This document shows, in pieces, positions 55,857-63,644 of a DNA stretch of 64,000 nucleotides (position 1 is its first letter; the number at the start of each line of letters is the position of its first letter). Under the pieces are notes generated by a model. It was not told the DNA's origin, searched no databases, and saw only the letters and a program-made list of their open reading frames with translations. Source of the stretch: Stenotrophomonas maltophilia (GTDB lineage Bacteria; Pseudomonadota; Gammaproteobacteria; Xanthomonadales; Xanthomonadaceae); NCBI RefSeq assembly GCF_039555535.1, contig NZ_CP154630.1, positions 3,919,001-3,983,000 of the forward strand. Direction: 5' to 3'. A program made the translations under genes and the position numbers.

Positions 55857-57854
55857 ATGGACTCTTCATGGATCGACGCCACCCTCGCGTGGATTGCCGC
55901 TCACCCCGTGCTGGCGGGCGCCGTTATCTTCCTCATTGCCTTCTGCGATGCGGTGATCATTCTCGGCGCCATCGTGCCGGCCCTGCCGCTGCTGTTCGCG
56001 GTGGGTGTGTTCATCGGCCTGGGCCAGATCTCCGGGCCGTACGCGGTGGCGGCAGCGGCGCTGGGTGCGTTCGCCGGTGATGGCATCAGCTACTGGATCG
56101 GCCGCCGCTGGGGCGATCGTCTGCGCGGCATCTGGCCGTTCAGCCGCTACCCGCAGCTGCTCGACCGCGGCGAAAACCTGTTCCGCCGCAATGCGTTCAA
56201 GAGCATCCTGGTGGCGCGCTATGTCGGCGCGATCCGCCCGTTCGTACCGGCCATCGCCGGCATGATGAAGATGCCCGCCAGCCGCTACGTGCAGGCCAGC
56301 GGCATCGCCAGCATTTCCTGGGCCGTGCTGTTCCTGGCCCCGGGCTGGATCCTCGGCGAAGCGTATGACGCGGTGGCTGCCGTGGCAGGGCGGCTGGTGG
56401 TGGTGGTAGGCCTGCTGGCGGTGATCCTTGGCCTGGTCTGGGCCATCGTGCTGTACGGCTACCGCTGGTCGGCCGCACGCATGGACAACTGGCTGGCACG
56501 CTTGCTGGACTGGTCCAACCGCCACCCGACGCTGGGCCGCTACACCGTGGGCGTGCTGGACCCGAAGCGCCGCGAATCGGTGCCGCTGGCGATGCTGGCG
56601 TTGATGCTGCTGTTGCTGGGCTGGGGCTGGTTCGCGCTGCTGACCGTGGTGGTCGCGCATGGCGAACCGCTGGCGATCGACCTGCTGGTGCACCAGGCCA
56701 TGCTGGCACTGCGCAATCCGCTGGCCGACTACCCGATGGCCGCGCTGGCGTCGCTGGGGGCGTGGCAGGTACTGCTGCCGGCCACGGCTGCAGCGATGGG
56801 CTACCTGATCTGGCGCCGGCGCTGGATGGCCGCCGCACACTGGCTGGCGGCACTGGCCTTCGGCCTGGCGCTGACCATGCTGCTCGGCGCCACCGTCGAT
56901 GTGGTGCGCCCGGTCGATGCCAGCAGTGGCTTCGGCTTCCCGTCGGTGTCGGTGACCATGGCCACCATCACCTTCGGCTTCTTCGCGGTGCTGATCGCAC
57001 GCGAGATGCCCGGCCGCACCCGCGTCTGGCCGTACCTGATCTCGGGCATCGTGGTCAGCCTGATCGGATTCTCGCGCCTGTACCTGGGCGCGCACTGGCT
57101 GAGCGATGTGATCGGCGGCATGCTGTTCGGCACGTTCTGGCTGCTGGTGCTGGGCATCGCCTATCGCCGCCGCTTCAACCGCTCGTTCTGGGTGAAGCCG
57201 GTGGCGTGGCTGTTCTACGGCGTCTTCGCCGTGGCAGCGATGTGGTACGCGCCGCGCAACATCCCGGTGAAGCTGGAACGCTTCGAACCCACCCTGCCGG
57301 CACCGCAGGCGATGGACATGCAGGCCTGGTGGCAGCGCGACTGGGTGCAGCTGCCGGCGCGTCGCAACGAGTTCGACGACGATCAGCGCTGGCCGCTGGA
57401 CGTGCAGGTGGCCGGTCCGTTGGCACCGTTGCAGGCACAGCTGGAAGCGCGTGGCTGGAAGCGGCAGGACCAGGCTGGCTGGCAGCAGGCGCTGCTGATG
57501 CTGGACAAGAACACCGGTGCCGATGAACTGCCGGTGCTGCCGGCAACCCTGGATACGCGCGTGGAAGCGCTGTTGATGGTGCGCCAGGGCGCGAAGCCGG
57601 ATGAGCGCTATGTACTGCGGCTGTGGCCAGCACCGGCCCAGCTGCAGCCTGGCAACACGCCGCTTTGGCTGGGCAGCGCGCAGACCCTGCGTTACGAACG
57701 CCACTTCGAGTGGATCGGCATGTGGCACCCGCTGCGTGGCGTCGACCCGGCATTGAATGCCGTGAAGGAAGCCGTGCAGGACCTGCCGCAGCGCGAGGAC
57801 GTGCACAGCGAAACCGGGTTGCCGGTGCTGCGGTTGAAGACTACAACGCCCTGA
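55857..57854 (+). CDS. DedA/SNARE-associated plus PAP2-like plus LssY domain membrane protein
   Basis: Fusion membrane protein of 665 aa. Part 1 (about 20-190) is a DedA/SNARE-associated domain (IFLIAFCDAVIILGAIVPALPLLFAVGVF, GDGISYWIGRRWGDRLRGIWPF, RYVGAIRPFVPAIAGMMKMP). Part 2 (about 240-430) is PAP2-like with five to six helices; its third motif SRLYLGAHWLSDVIGG is intact, but motif 1 reads VDVVRPVD without the usual Lys and motif 2 reads PSVSVTMA in place of PSGH, so the phosphatase His is lost. Part 3 (about 450-665) is the LssY C-terminal domain (WWQRDWVQLPARRNEFDDDQRWPLDVQVAG ... FEWIGMWHPLRG). A probable role is in membrane lipid handling. A -10 at the ATG suggests leaderless translation. 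Confidence 0.88.
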   Translation: MDSSWIDATLAWIAAHPVLAGAVIFLIAFCDAVIILGAIVPALPLLFAVGVFIGLGQISGPYAVAAAALGAFAGDGISYWIGRRWGDRLRGIWPFSRYPQLLDRGENLFRRNAFKSILVARYVGAIRPFVPAIAGMMKMPASRYVQASGIASISWAVLFLAPGWILGEAYDAVAAVAGRLVVVVGLLAVILGLVWAIVLYGYRWSAARMDNWLARLLDWSNRHPTLGRYTVGVLDPKRRESVPLAMLALMLLLLGWGWFALLTVVVAHGEPLAIDLLVHQAMLALRNPLADYPMAALASLGAWQVLLPATAAAMGYLIWRRRWMAAAHWLAALAFGLALTMLLGATVDVVRPVDASSGFGFPSVSVTMATITFGFFAVLIAREMPGRTRVWPYLISGIVVSLIGFSRLYLGAHWLSDVIGGMLFGTFWLLVLGIAYRRRFNRSFWVKPVAWLFYGVFAVAAMWYAPRNIPVKLERFEPTLPAPQAMDMQAWWQRDWVQLPARRNEFDDDQRWPLDVQVAGPLAPLQAQLEARGWKRQDQAGWQQALLMLDKNTGADELPVLPATLDTRVEALLMVRQGAKPDERYVLRLWPAPAQLQPGNTPLWLGSAQTLRYERHFEWIGMWHPLRGVDPALNAVKEAVQDLPQREDVHSETGLPVLRLKTTTP

Positions 57855-57880
57855 CCGGTACCGGTGCGCGATCACCCACT

Positions 57881-57972
57881 GTAGAGCCGAGCCCATGCTC
57901 GGCTGCGCTTCCCACGATCCAACAAGCCGAGCATAGGCTCGGCGCTACAGTAGATCCACGCCATGCCTGGAT
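57881..57972. repeat. Three SMAG-like palindromes
   Basis: GTAGAGCCGAGCCCATGCTC at 57881-57905, the inverse at 57925-57948 (CTAC end) and GTAGATCCACGCCATGCCTG at 57950-57972. Convergent gene gap. Confidence 0.85.
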
Positions 57973-58032
57973 GGGGATTCCACGGATACCCCAGCGTGTG
58001 CCCCAAGGTGCACATCCACCCGAGGATGGCTT

Positions 58033-58611
58033 CTACGGCATCCAGCCCAGCAACTGCTGCAGACGCTGGTGCGGATCATCCAGCTGCAGCAGCTGCAACC
58101 GCTGCTGCTCGCTCAGCGGCAGCAGCTCGGCCAGCCGCCAGCCGACCCAGCTGGCCTGGTCCAGCAACGCCGGATTGGCCGGCGCATAGGCCTCACCGGC
58201 CTGCTCGATGATGTGCCCCAGCACCGTGGCCAGCAGTGCATGCTGCGGCCGCAGTTCGTCATCGGGGTCTTCCTCGCACCAGCGCACATCGGCCACCACC
58301 AGCCCGTTGTCGCGCACGCGGGTGCGCTCGACATGGAAACGGCGGGTGCCGCGCAGGCGCAACTGCAGCACACCGTCGGCGCCGACATCGAAGTCTTCGA
58401 TGCGCACCTGCACGCCATAGGCCGCCGGTGTTGCCGGGGCTCCCACTTCCTGGCCGTCGAGGATCAGGCAGACACCGAAGCCTTCGCCACTGCGGCCGCT
58501 GTCGCGCACCAGATCAAGGTAGCGCCGCTCGAACACGCGCAGGCCCACCGCCGCACCCGGTACCAGCGTGGTGTGCAGCGGAAACAGCGGCAGCGAACCG
58601 TCGACGCTCAT
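58033..58611 (-). CDS. Lon protease N-terminal-like (LON substrate-binding) domain protein
   Basis: 192 aa, a single LON domain without protease or ATPase. It starts with LPLFPLHTTLVPGAAVGLRVFERRYLDLV, the family pattern, and continues with EVGAPATPAAYGVQVRIEDFDVGADGVLQLRLRGTRRFHV. The start ATG overlaps the mpl stop (ATGA), so it is coupled to cell wall recycling by transcription. Function of such stand-alone domains is not known. Confidence 0.88.
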   Translation of the reverse strand: MSVDGSLPLFPLHTTLVPGAAVGLRVFERRYLDLVRDSGRSGEGFGVCLILDGQEVGAPATPAAYGVQVRIEDFDVGADGVLQLRLRGTRRFHVERTRVRDNGLVVADVRWCEEDPDDELRPQHALLATVLGHIIEQAGEAYAPANPALLDQASWVGWRLAELLPLSEQQRLQLLQLDDPHQRLQQLLGWMP

Positions 58612-59972
58612 CGGGCCTGCAGCGCGGCGAGGAAGCGGCGCGGTGCGCCGTCGAAGCCACCATTGGACATGAACACCACGTGGTCGCCGCGGCGCGCGCT
58701 GGTCTGCAGCTGCGCCAGCAGCGCGTCGGTATCCGGCACCGCGTGCGCTTCACCACGCACCGCGGCGATCACAGCGGCGGCATCCCAGGCCAGTTCCGGG
58801 CGGTGCAGGAACACCACGTCATCGGCCAGTGCCAGCGAAGGCGCCAGCGCCTGCGCATGTGCGCCCAGCCGCATCGAATTGCTGCGCGGCTCCATGGCAA
58901 CCACGATACGCGCATCGCCGACCTTGGCACGCAGACCTTCCAGCGTGGTGGCGATCGCGGTCGGGTGATGGGCGAAATCGTCGTAGACGGTGATGCCCTC
59001 GTGGCTGCCGATCACTTCCATGCGGCGTTTGACGCTGCGGAAGCGCGCCAGCGCCGGGATCACCTCGGCCGGTGCCACGCCCACCGCATGCGCGGCGGCC
59101 AGCGCGGCCAGGCCGTTGAGCACGTTGTGCCGGCCCAGCAGCGACCACTGCACATCACCCAGCGCCTGCCCGCGGTGGTACACGCGGAACGCGCTGCCAT
59201 CGGCAACCAGCAGTTCCGCATGCCATTCCAGGGTCGGGTCGAAACCGAAGCGCTCGACCGGGGTCCAGCACCCCATCGCCAGCACCTCGGCCACGTGCTG
59301 GTCCTCGCCGTTGACGATCAGGCGGCCACGCGCCGGCACCGTGCGCACCAGATGGTGGAACTGGCGCTGGATCGCCGCCACATCGGGGAAGATGTCGGCA
59401 TGGTCGTATTCAAGGTTGTTGAGGATGGCCACCAGCGGCCGGTAGTGCACGAACTTGCTGCGCTTGTCGAAGAAGGCAGTGTCGTACTCATCGGCTTCGA
59501 CCACGAATTCGCGGCCCTGGCCCAGGCGCGCGGAAACGCCGAAATCCTCGGCCACGCCGCCGATCAGGAAGCCCGGCGAACGCCCGGCGCTTTCCAGCAG
59601 CCAGGTGAGGATGGTGGTGGTGGTGGTCTTGCCATGGGTACCGGCCACGGCCAGGGTGTCGCGGCCCGGCAGTACCTGTTCAGAAAGCCATTGCGCGCCC
59701 GAAATGTAGCGCTGGCCGGCGTCGAGCACGGCCTCCACGGCCGCATTGCCGCGCGAGAGCGCGTTGCCGATCACCACTTCATCGGTTCCGGCCGGCACGC
59801 TGTCGGCGCGATAGCCCTGGTCCAGGGTGATGCCCAGCTGTTCCAGCTGGGTCGACATCGGCGGATAGATGGCCTGGTCGCTGCCACTGACCGTATGGCC
59901 GAGTTCCCGCGCCAGGGCGGCCACGCCGCCCATGAAGGTGCCGGCGATTGCAAGGATATGTACGCTGCTCAT
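58608..59972 (-). CDS. mpl: UDP-N-acetylmuramate:L-alanyl-gamma-D-glutamyl-meso-diaminopimelate ligase
   Basis: Reuses tripeptide released from peptidoglycan by linking it to UDP-MurNAc with ATP; 454 aa, Mur ligase family. Start at 59972 (MSSVHILAIAGTFMGGVAAL). Motifs: IAGTFMGG at 9-16, P-loop VAGTHGKTTTTTIL near 108, LNNLEYDHADIF near 190 (Lys/His region), and DDFAHHPTAIATTLEGLR near 335. It is near MurC but with the Mpl pattern VVEADEYDTAFFDKRSKFVHY. The start is divergent from the candidate sRNA. Confidence 0.95.
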   Translation of the reverse strand: MSSVHILAIAGTFMGGVAALARELGHTVSGSDQAIYPPMSTQLEQLGITLDQGYRADSVPAGTDEVVIGNALSRGNAAVEAVLDAGQRYISGAQWLSEQVLPGRDTLAVAGTHGKTTTTTILTWLLESAGRSPGFLIGGVAEDFGVSARLGQGREFVVEADEYDTAFFDKRSKFVHYRPLVAILNNLEYDHADIFPDVAAIQRQFHHLVRTVPARGRLIVNGEDQHVAEVLAMGCWTPVERFGFDPTLEWHAELLVADGSAFRVYHRGQALGDVQWSLLGRHNVLNGLAALAAAHAVGVAPAEVIPALARFRSVKRRMEVIGSHEGITVYDDFAHHPTAIATTLEGLRAKVGDARIVVAMEPRSNSMRLGAHAQALAPSLALADDVVFLHRPELAWDAAAVIAAVRGEAHAVPDTDALLAQLQTSARRGDHVVFMSNGGFDGAPRRFLAALQAR

Positions 59973-60039
59973 GACCGGGGATTGTGACCGATGACGGCTG
60001 TATAGGGCCAATGTCCGCCCCCGGGTAAGACAAGTCCTA

Positions 60040-60264
60040 CACGGGATGTGAGAAAACTCCAATCTTCTGTCAGGGAATTCCCGATAGCGATGTTCTGTGA
60101 ACCCGGACACAATTCGAACTGCCAGCCGCAGTACCCGAACCGGTCCTACTCCCCAAGAGGCCATCCCCAAGGGAGCTCATGCTGCGGGGCCCTGAGCAAG
60201 CCCTCTGCTGGCGCCTATGAAACGACACAGGCCTGATCCTCGCGGACCAGGCCTGTGTTTTTTC
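60040..60264 (+). ncRNA. Candidate small RNA ending at a strong terminator
   Basis: A 327-bp gap between mpl and adk (both minus) holds a strong plus-strand Rho-independent terminator at 60226-60264 with no plus-strand gene before it. The segment upstream has several possible stems (GGGAATTCCC near 60074; GCTCA...TGAGC near 60176-60198) and short weak reading frames only. The 5' end is not defined; 60040 is an estimate. No known family recognised. Confidence 0.35.
60226..60264 (+). terminator. Strong plus-strand terminator in the mpl-adk gap
   Basis: ACACAGGCCTG (60226-60236) and CAGGCCTGTGT (60249-60259), with inner TCC/GGA pairs, then six T (60259-60264). On the minus strand the stem is preceded by A6 but followed only by CGTTTC, so it could also end adk weakly. 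Confidence 0.8.
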
Positions 60265-60299
60265 GCCCGAAGGGCCGGCAGCGGGCCGGCCCCGCCGGA

Positions 60300-60863
60300 T
60301 CAGGCCTTGATCGCCGCCAGGATGCGGGCTTCGATCTCGTCCAGTTCGCCGACGCCGTCGACGCGGGCCAGGGTGCCACGGCCGGCGTAGAAGTCGACCA
60401 CCGGGGCGGTCTGGTCGTTGTAAACCTGCAGGCGCTGGCGCACCGCTTCCGGATTGTCGTCGGCACGACCCTGTTCCTTGGCGCGACCGGCGATGCGGTC
60501 GACCAGCAGCTCGGTGGCCACGTCCAGCTGCACCACGGCATCCAGCGGCTGGCCGATCTTGGCCAGCAGGCCGTCCATCGCATTGGCCTGGGCCACATTG
60601 CGCGGATAGCCATCGAGGATGAAGCCCTTGGCGACATCGGCCTGGGTCAGGCGCGACTCCAGCATGCCCAGCAGGATGTCATCCGACACCAGGTTGCCGG
60701 CATCCATCACCGTCTTGGCCTGCTTGCCCAGCTCCGTGCCCGCGGCGATTTCCGCGCGCAGCATGTCACCGGTCGAAATGTGGGCGATCCCCAGCTTTTC
60801 CTTCAGGCGCGTCGCCTGTGTCCCCTTGCCCGAACCGGGCGGTCCCAACAGAACCAATCGCAT
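60300..60863 (-). CDS. adk: Adenylate kinase
   Basis: Equilibrates ATP + AMP with 2 ADP; 187 aa, a short-lid form without zinc Cys. Start at 60863 (MRLVLLGPPGSGKGTQATRL). P-loop GPPGSGKGT at 7-15, AMP site ISTGDMLRAEI, GFILDGYPRN near 82, lid starts at RIAGRAKEQGRADDNPEAVRQRL. It lies next to the PPi-dependent pfk, which reads away from it. Confidence 0.96.
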   Translation of the reverse strand: MRLVLLGPPGSGKGTQATRLKEKLGIAHISTGDMLRAEIAAGTELGKQAKTVMDAGNLVSDDILLGMLESRLTQADVAKGFILDGYPRNVAQANAMDGLLAKIGQPLDAVVQLDVATELLVDRIAGRAKEQGRADDNPEAVRQRLQVYNDQTAPVVDFYAGRGTLARVDGVGELDEIEARILAAIKA

Positions 60864-60999
60864 TGACCTGACTCCAACGTGTTGAAAACAAAGAAGGTTC
60901 GCGTCCCGGACGGACCGGTATCGCTGCACCGCAATAGCGCCACTTTACCGCATCCGGGTAATGTCCCTGCAATGTCCTTTCCCCCGAGCAGGTAGACGC

Positions 61000-62256
61000 A
61001 TGCGCAACGGTACTCTCCTCTACGCCCAATCCGGTGGTGTCACCGCCGTCATCAACGCCACGGCGGCGGCGGTGATCGAGCAGGCCCGGACCAAGGGCAT
61101 CAAGGTGCTGGCCGCGCGCAACGGCATCCTCGGCGCGCTGCGCGAGGAACTGATCGACACCAGCAAGGAGAGCGCTGCGGCCATCCGCGCCCTCGCCCAT
61201 ACCCCGGGCGGCGCCTTCGGCTCGTGCCGGGTCAAGCTGAAATCGCTGGACGCCGACCGCGCCCGCTACGACCGCCTGCTGGAGGTGCTGCGTGCGCACG
61301 ACGTGCGCTGGTTCCTCTACAACGGCGGCAACGACTCGGCCGATACCGCGCTGAAGGTCTCGCAGCTGGCCAAGGCCTCCGGCTACGACCTGACCTGCAT
61401 CGGTGTGCCCAAGACCATCGACAACGATCTGGCAGTGACCGACACCTGCCCCGGCTTCGGCTCGGCGGCCAAGTACACCGCCGTGTCGGTGCACGAGGCG
61501 GCGCTGGACGTGGCGGCGATGGCCGAGACCTCCACCCGTGTCTTCATCTACGAGGCGATGGGCCGTCACGCCGGCTGGCTGGCTGCGGCCGCCGGCCTGG
61601 CCGGCAATGGCGAAGACGAAGCCCCGCACATCATCCTGCTGCCCGAGCGCGCCTACGACGAGACTGCGTTCCTGGCCAAGGTGAAGGCGGTGGTCGAGCG
61701 CGTCGGCTACTGCGTGGTGGTGGCATCGGAAGGCATCGCCACCGCCGACGGCCGCTTCGTCGCCGACGCTGGCGGCGGCAAGGACTCGTTCGGCCACTCG
61801 CAGCTGGGGGGCGTGGCCGCGCACCTGGCCGGCCGGGTCAAGGACCAGCTGGGCCTGAAGGTCCATTGGGCGCTGCCCGATTACCTGCAGCGCTCGGCCC
61901 GCCACCTGGCCAGCAGGACCGACTGGGAGCAGGCGCAGGCGGTCGGCAAGGCCGCGGTGCAGCTGGCGCTGAAGGGCCAGAACGGCGTGATGCCGGTGAT
62001 CGTGCGCAGCAGCGACGCTCCCTACCGCTGGAAGATCGAAGCGGCGCCACTGTCGAAGATCGCCAACCGCGAGAAGAAGATGCCGGCCGGCTTCATCCGC
62101 CGCGATGGCTTCGGCATCACGGCCAAAGCGCGTGCCTACCTGTCGCCGCTGATCAAGGGTGAAGCCCCGCTGCCCTACGGTGCCGATGGCCTGCCGAAGT
62201 ACGTCACGCTGAAGAACGTGGCGGTGAAGCAGAAGCTGCCGCCGTTCGAGGGCTGA
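61000..62256 (+). CDS. pfp: Pyrophosphate-dependent 6-phosphofructokinase
   Basis: Phosphorylates fructose 6-phosphate with PPi instead of ATP, reversibly; 418 aa. The phosphoryl-donor site reads GGNDS at 109-113; Asp in place of the Gly of ATP enzymes (GGDGS) is the mark of PPi use. Other blocks: IGVPKTIDNDL at 135-144, PGFGSAAKYTA, IYEAMGRHAGWLAAAA, GFIRRDGFGITAKARAY. Start at 61000; the frame extends upstream by 13 codons but lacks similarity. Xanthomonads are known to use this enzyme as their PFK. It lies close to hppA, another PPi enzyme. Confidence 0.95.
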   Translation: MRNGTLLYAQSGGVTAVINATAAAVIEQARTKGIKVLAARNGILGALREELIDTSKESAAAIRALAHTPGGAFGSCRVKLKSLDADRARYDRLLEVLRAHDVRWFLYNGGNDSADTALKVSQLAKASGYDLTCIGVPKTIDNDLAVTDTCPGFGSAAKYTAVSVHEAALDVAAMAETSTRVFIYEAMGRHAGWLAAAAGLAGNGEDEAPHIILLPERAYDETAFLAKVKAVVERVGYCVVVASEGIATADGRFVADAGGGKDSFGHSQLGGVAAHLAGRVKDQLGLKVHWALPDYLQRSARHLASRTDWEQAQAVGKAAVQLALKGQNGVMPVIVRSSDAPYRWKIEAAPLSKIANREKKMPAGFIRRDGFGITAKARAYLSPLIKGEAPLPYGADGLPKYVTLKNVAVKQKLPPFEG

Positions 62257-62261
62257 CCCGA

Positions 62262-62356
62262 AAAAGGGGACGGAGGGGATTAAGTCGTATCTGCCCTCTG
62301 CCCCCTTCAGCGCCAGCAAAACGTCGAATACGACTTAATCCCCTCCGTCCCCTTTT
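62262..62356. repeat. Perfect 29-bp inverted repeat with 37-bp spacer
   Basis: Arms begin AAAAGGGGACGGAGGGGATT and end in GTCGTAT; left 62262-62290, right 62328-62356. It fills the gap between pfp and the DUF488 gene and has the form of a small terminal-inverted-repeat element. Confidence 0.85.
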
Positions 62357-62367
62357 CGTGGAGGAAC

Positions 62368-62760
62368 ATGATGGCACTGCGTGTTGTTCGACTCGGTACG
62401 CCGCGCGCCGCTGGCGAGGGCCTGCGCATCGGCACGGTGCGCAGGCCGCCACGTGGCGTGCCGCGCAGCGAGTTCGCCCGGCAGGACTGGTATGACGTCT
62501 GGTTCCCGACACTGTCACCCAGCGCGGAACTGGTGAAGCAGGCGCATGAGGCGAAGACGGCCGCCGACTGGAATGCGTTCTTCCGCCACTACAAGGCGGA
62601 GATGAAGGCGCCGGATGCGTCCCACTCGCTGGACCTGCTGGCTGCGATGTCGCAGAACAGCGACCTCAGCGTCGGGTGCTACTGCGAGGATGAGGCGCAC
62701 TGCCAGCGCAAGGCGCTGCGCGAGCTGCTGGTGGCGCGTGGGGCGACGCTGGCAGAGTGA
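62368..62760 (+). CDS. DUF488 family protein
   Basis: 130 aa protein with a second ATG directly behind the first. Preceded by GGAGG, a strong site which lies at the edge of the inverted repeat. Family features: RLGTPRAAGEGLRIGTVRRPPRGVPRSEFARQDWYDVWFPTLSPS, DWNAFFRHYKAEMKAP, and a Cys group CYCEDEAHCQRKALRELL near the end. Function unknown. Confidence 0.87.
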   Translation: MMALRVVRLGTPRAAGEGLRIGTVRRPPRGVPRSEFARQDWYDVWFPTLSPSAELVKQAHEAKTAADWNAFFRHYKAEMKAPDASHSLDLLAAMSQNSDLSVGCYCEDEAHCQRKALRELLVARGATLAE

Positions 62761-62773
62761 CGATTGCAGGGTT

Positions 62774-62795
62774 GCCGGCCAGCGGCCGGCACTAC
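62774..62795. repeat. SMAG-like palindrome
   Basis: GCCGGCCAGCGGCCGGCACTAC, ends CTAC; same sequence as at 32836. Confidence 0.8.
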
Positions 62796-62832
62796 CCGCG
62801 GATGACCGCGTGGGTACACCGCCCACGCAATT

Positions 62833-63336
62833 TCAATTGCAGGCCTTGCCTTCCACCTGCAACTGCGCCGCAAACATCGTCACCTGCGGAATCTGGCCGG
62901 CCGCCGCCTGCTTCTTCGCCTCTTCCAGGTAGATGCGCGACTGGCCCTGCCCGTCCAGCTCGACCTTGTTGCTCGACGGCAGCCGCCACACGCGCACCAC
63001 CGCCTGCTGCGCCGGGCACGCAGCGCTGGGCACACGGATCACATCATTGAGCTTCCAGCCCTTGTCGGCACTCGGCTGGGCCTTGGTGTAGTCGACGAAG
63101 CGCGCGCGCGGCTGGCATTGTTCGCTCGTACGCACCGCAGAGAAGCGATACGGTTCGGCGGCCTGGCCGGTGAATGCACCTTCCAGGCGCGCACAGGCCT
63201 CGGGGATCTGCCGCAGCGTATGCACCACGCCTACCGCCTGTGGTGCACCCACGGCGCGCTGCAGTTCCGGGGTTTCCGCCGCGAAGGCCGGCAGCGCCGG
63301 GACCAGGGCGGCGAGCATCAACAGGGAAAGGCGCAT
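62833..63336 (-). CDS. Hypothetical secreted protein
   Basis: 167 aa with signal peptide [19 protein letters not shown]. No family recognised. Cys residues are near [22 protein letters not shown] and the C-terminal KACN, which could form two disulfides. The frame is in line with GC-rich codon use, and an AAGGAGATACCCC site precedes it. Confidence 0.78.
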   Translation of the reverse strand: MRLSLLMLAALVPALPAFAAETPELQRAVGAPQAVGVVHTLRQIPEACARLEGAFTGQAAEPYRFSAVRTSEQCQPRARFVDYTKAQPSADKGWKLNDVIRVPSAACPAQQAVVRVWRLPSSNKVELDGQGQSRIYLEEAKKQAAAGQIPQVTMFAAQLQVEGKACN

Positions 63337-63644
63337 GGGGTATCTCCTTCAGGACTGTGCGCAGGCTTGCAGAGATTGGCTTAACGGGGTGCAAAGGCCG
63401 TTGGCTCGCGAATCATGCCCAGGGCCCGACGGCATGCGCCGCGGCTCCCAGGCGCCAGTCGAGCATGGCTCGACTCTACAAGTGGCGGCACGCATACTGC
63501 GGGCACCAGGGAATGCTGAACACCGCCATACGTCGGACGACCGCCAAGGTCGGTACGGGTTGGTTCCAGGCTGCAGCCCGTCGTCCCCCTCGTGGTGCCG
63601 TTCATCGCCACTGGATGCCTACATCCATTCTGCGGAGGGGTCTA
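63337..63644. other. 308-bp gap before hppA
   Basis: Contains one SMAG-like palindrome and otherwise no feature that I can support. GGAGGGGTCTA lies before the hppA start and provides its ribosome site. Confidence 0.5.
63457..63479. repeat. SMAG-like palindrome
   Basis: AGTCGAGCATGGCTCGACTC with CTAC. Confidence 0.8.

Noticed and set aside
60048..60236. 62-codon plus-strand protein gene in the mpl-adk gap
   Set aside because: GTG start without ribosome site and unusual composition for a protein; a non-coding RNA fits the terminator better.
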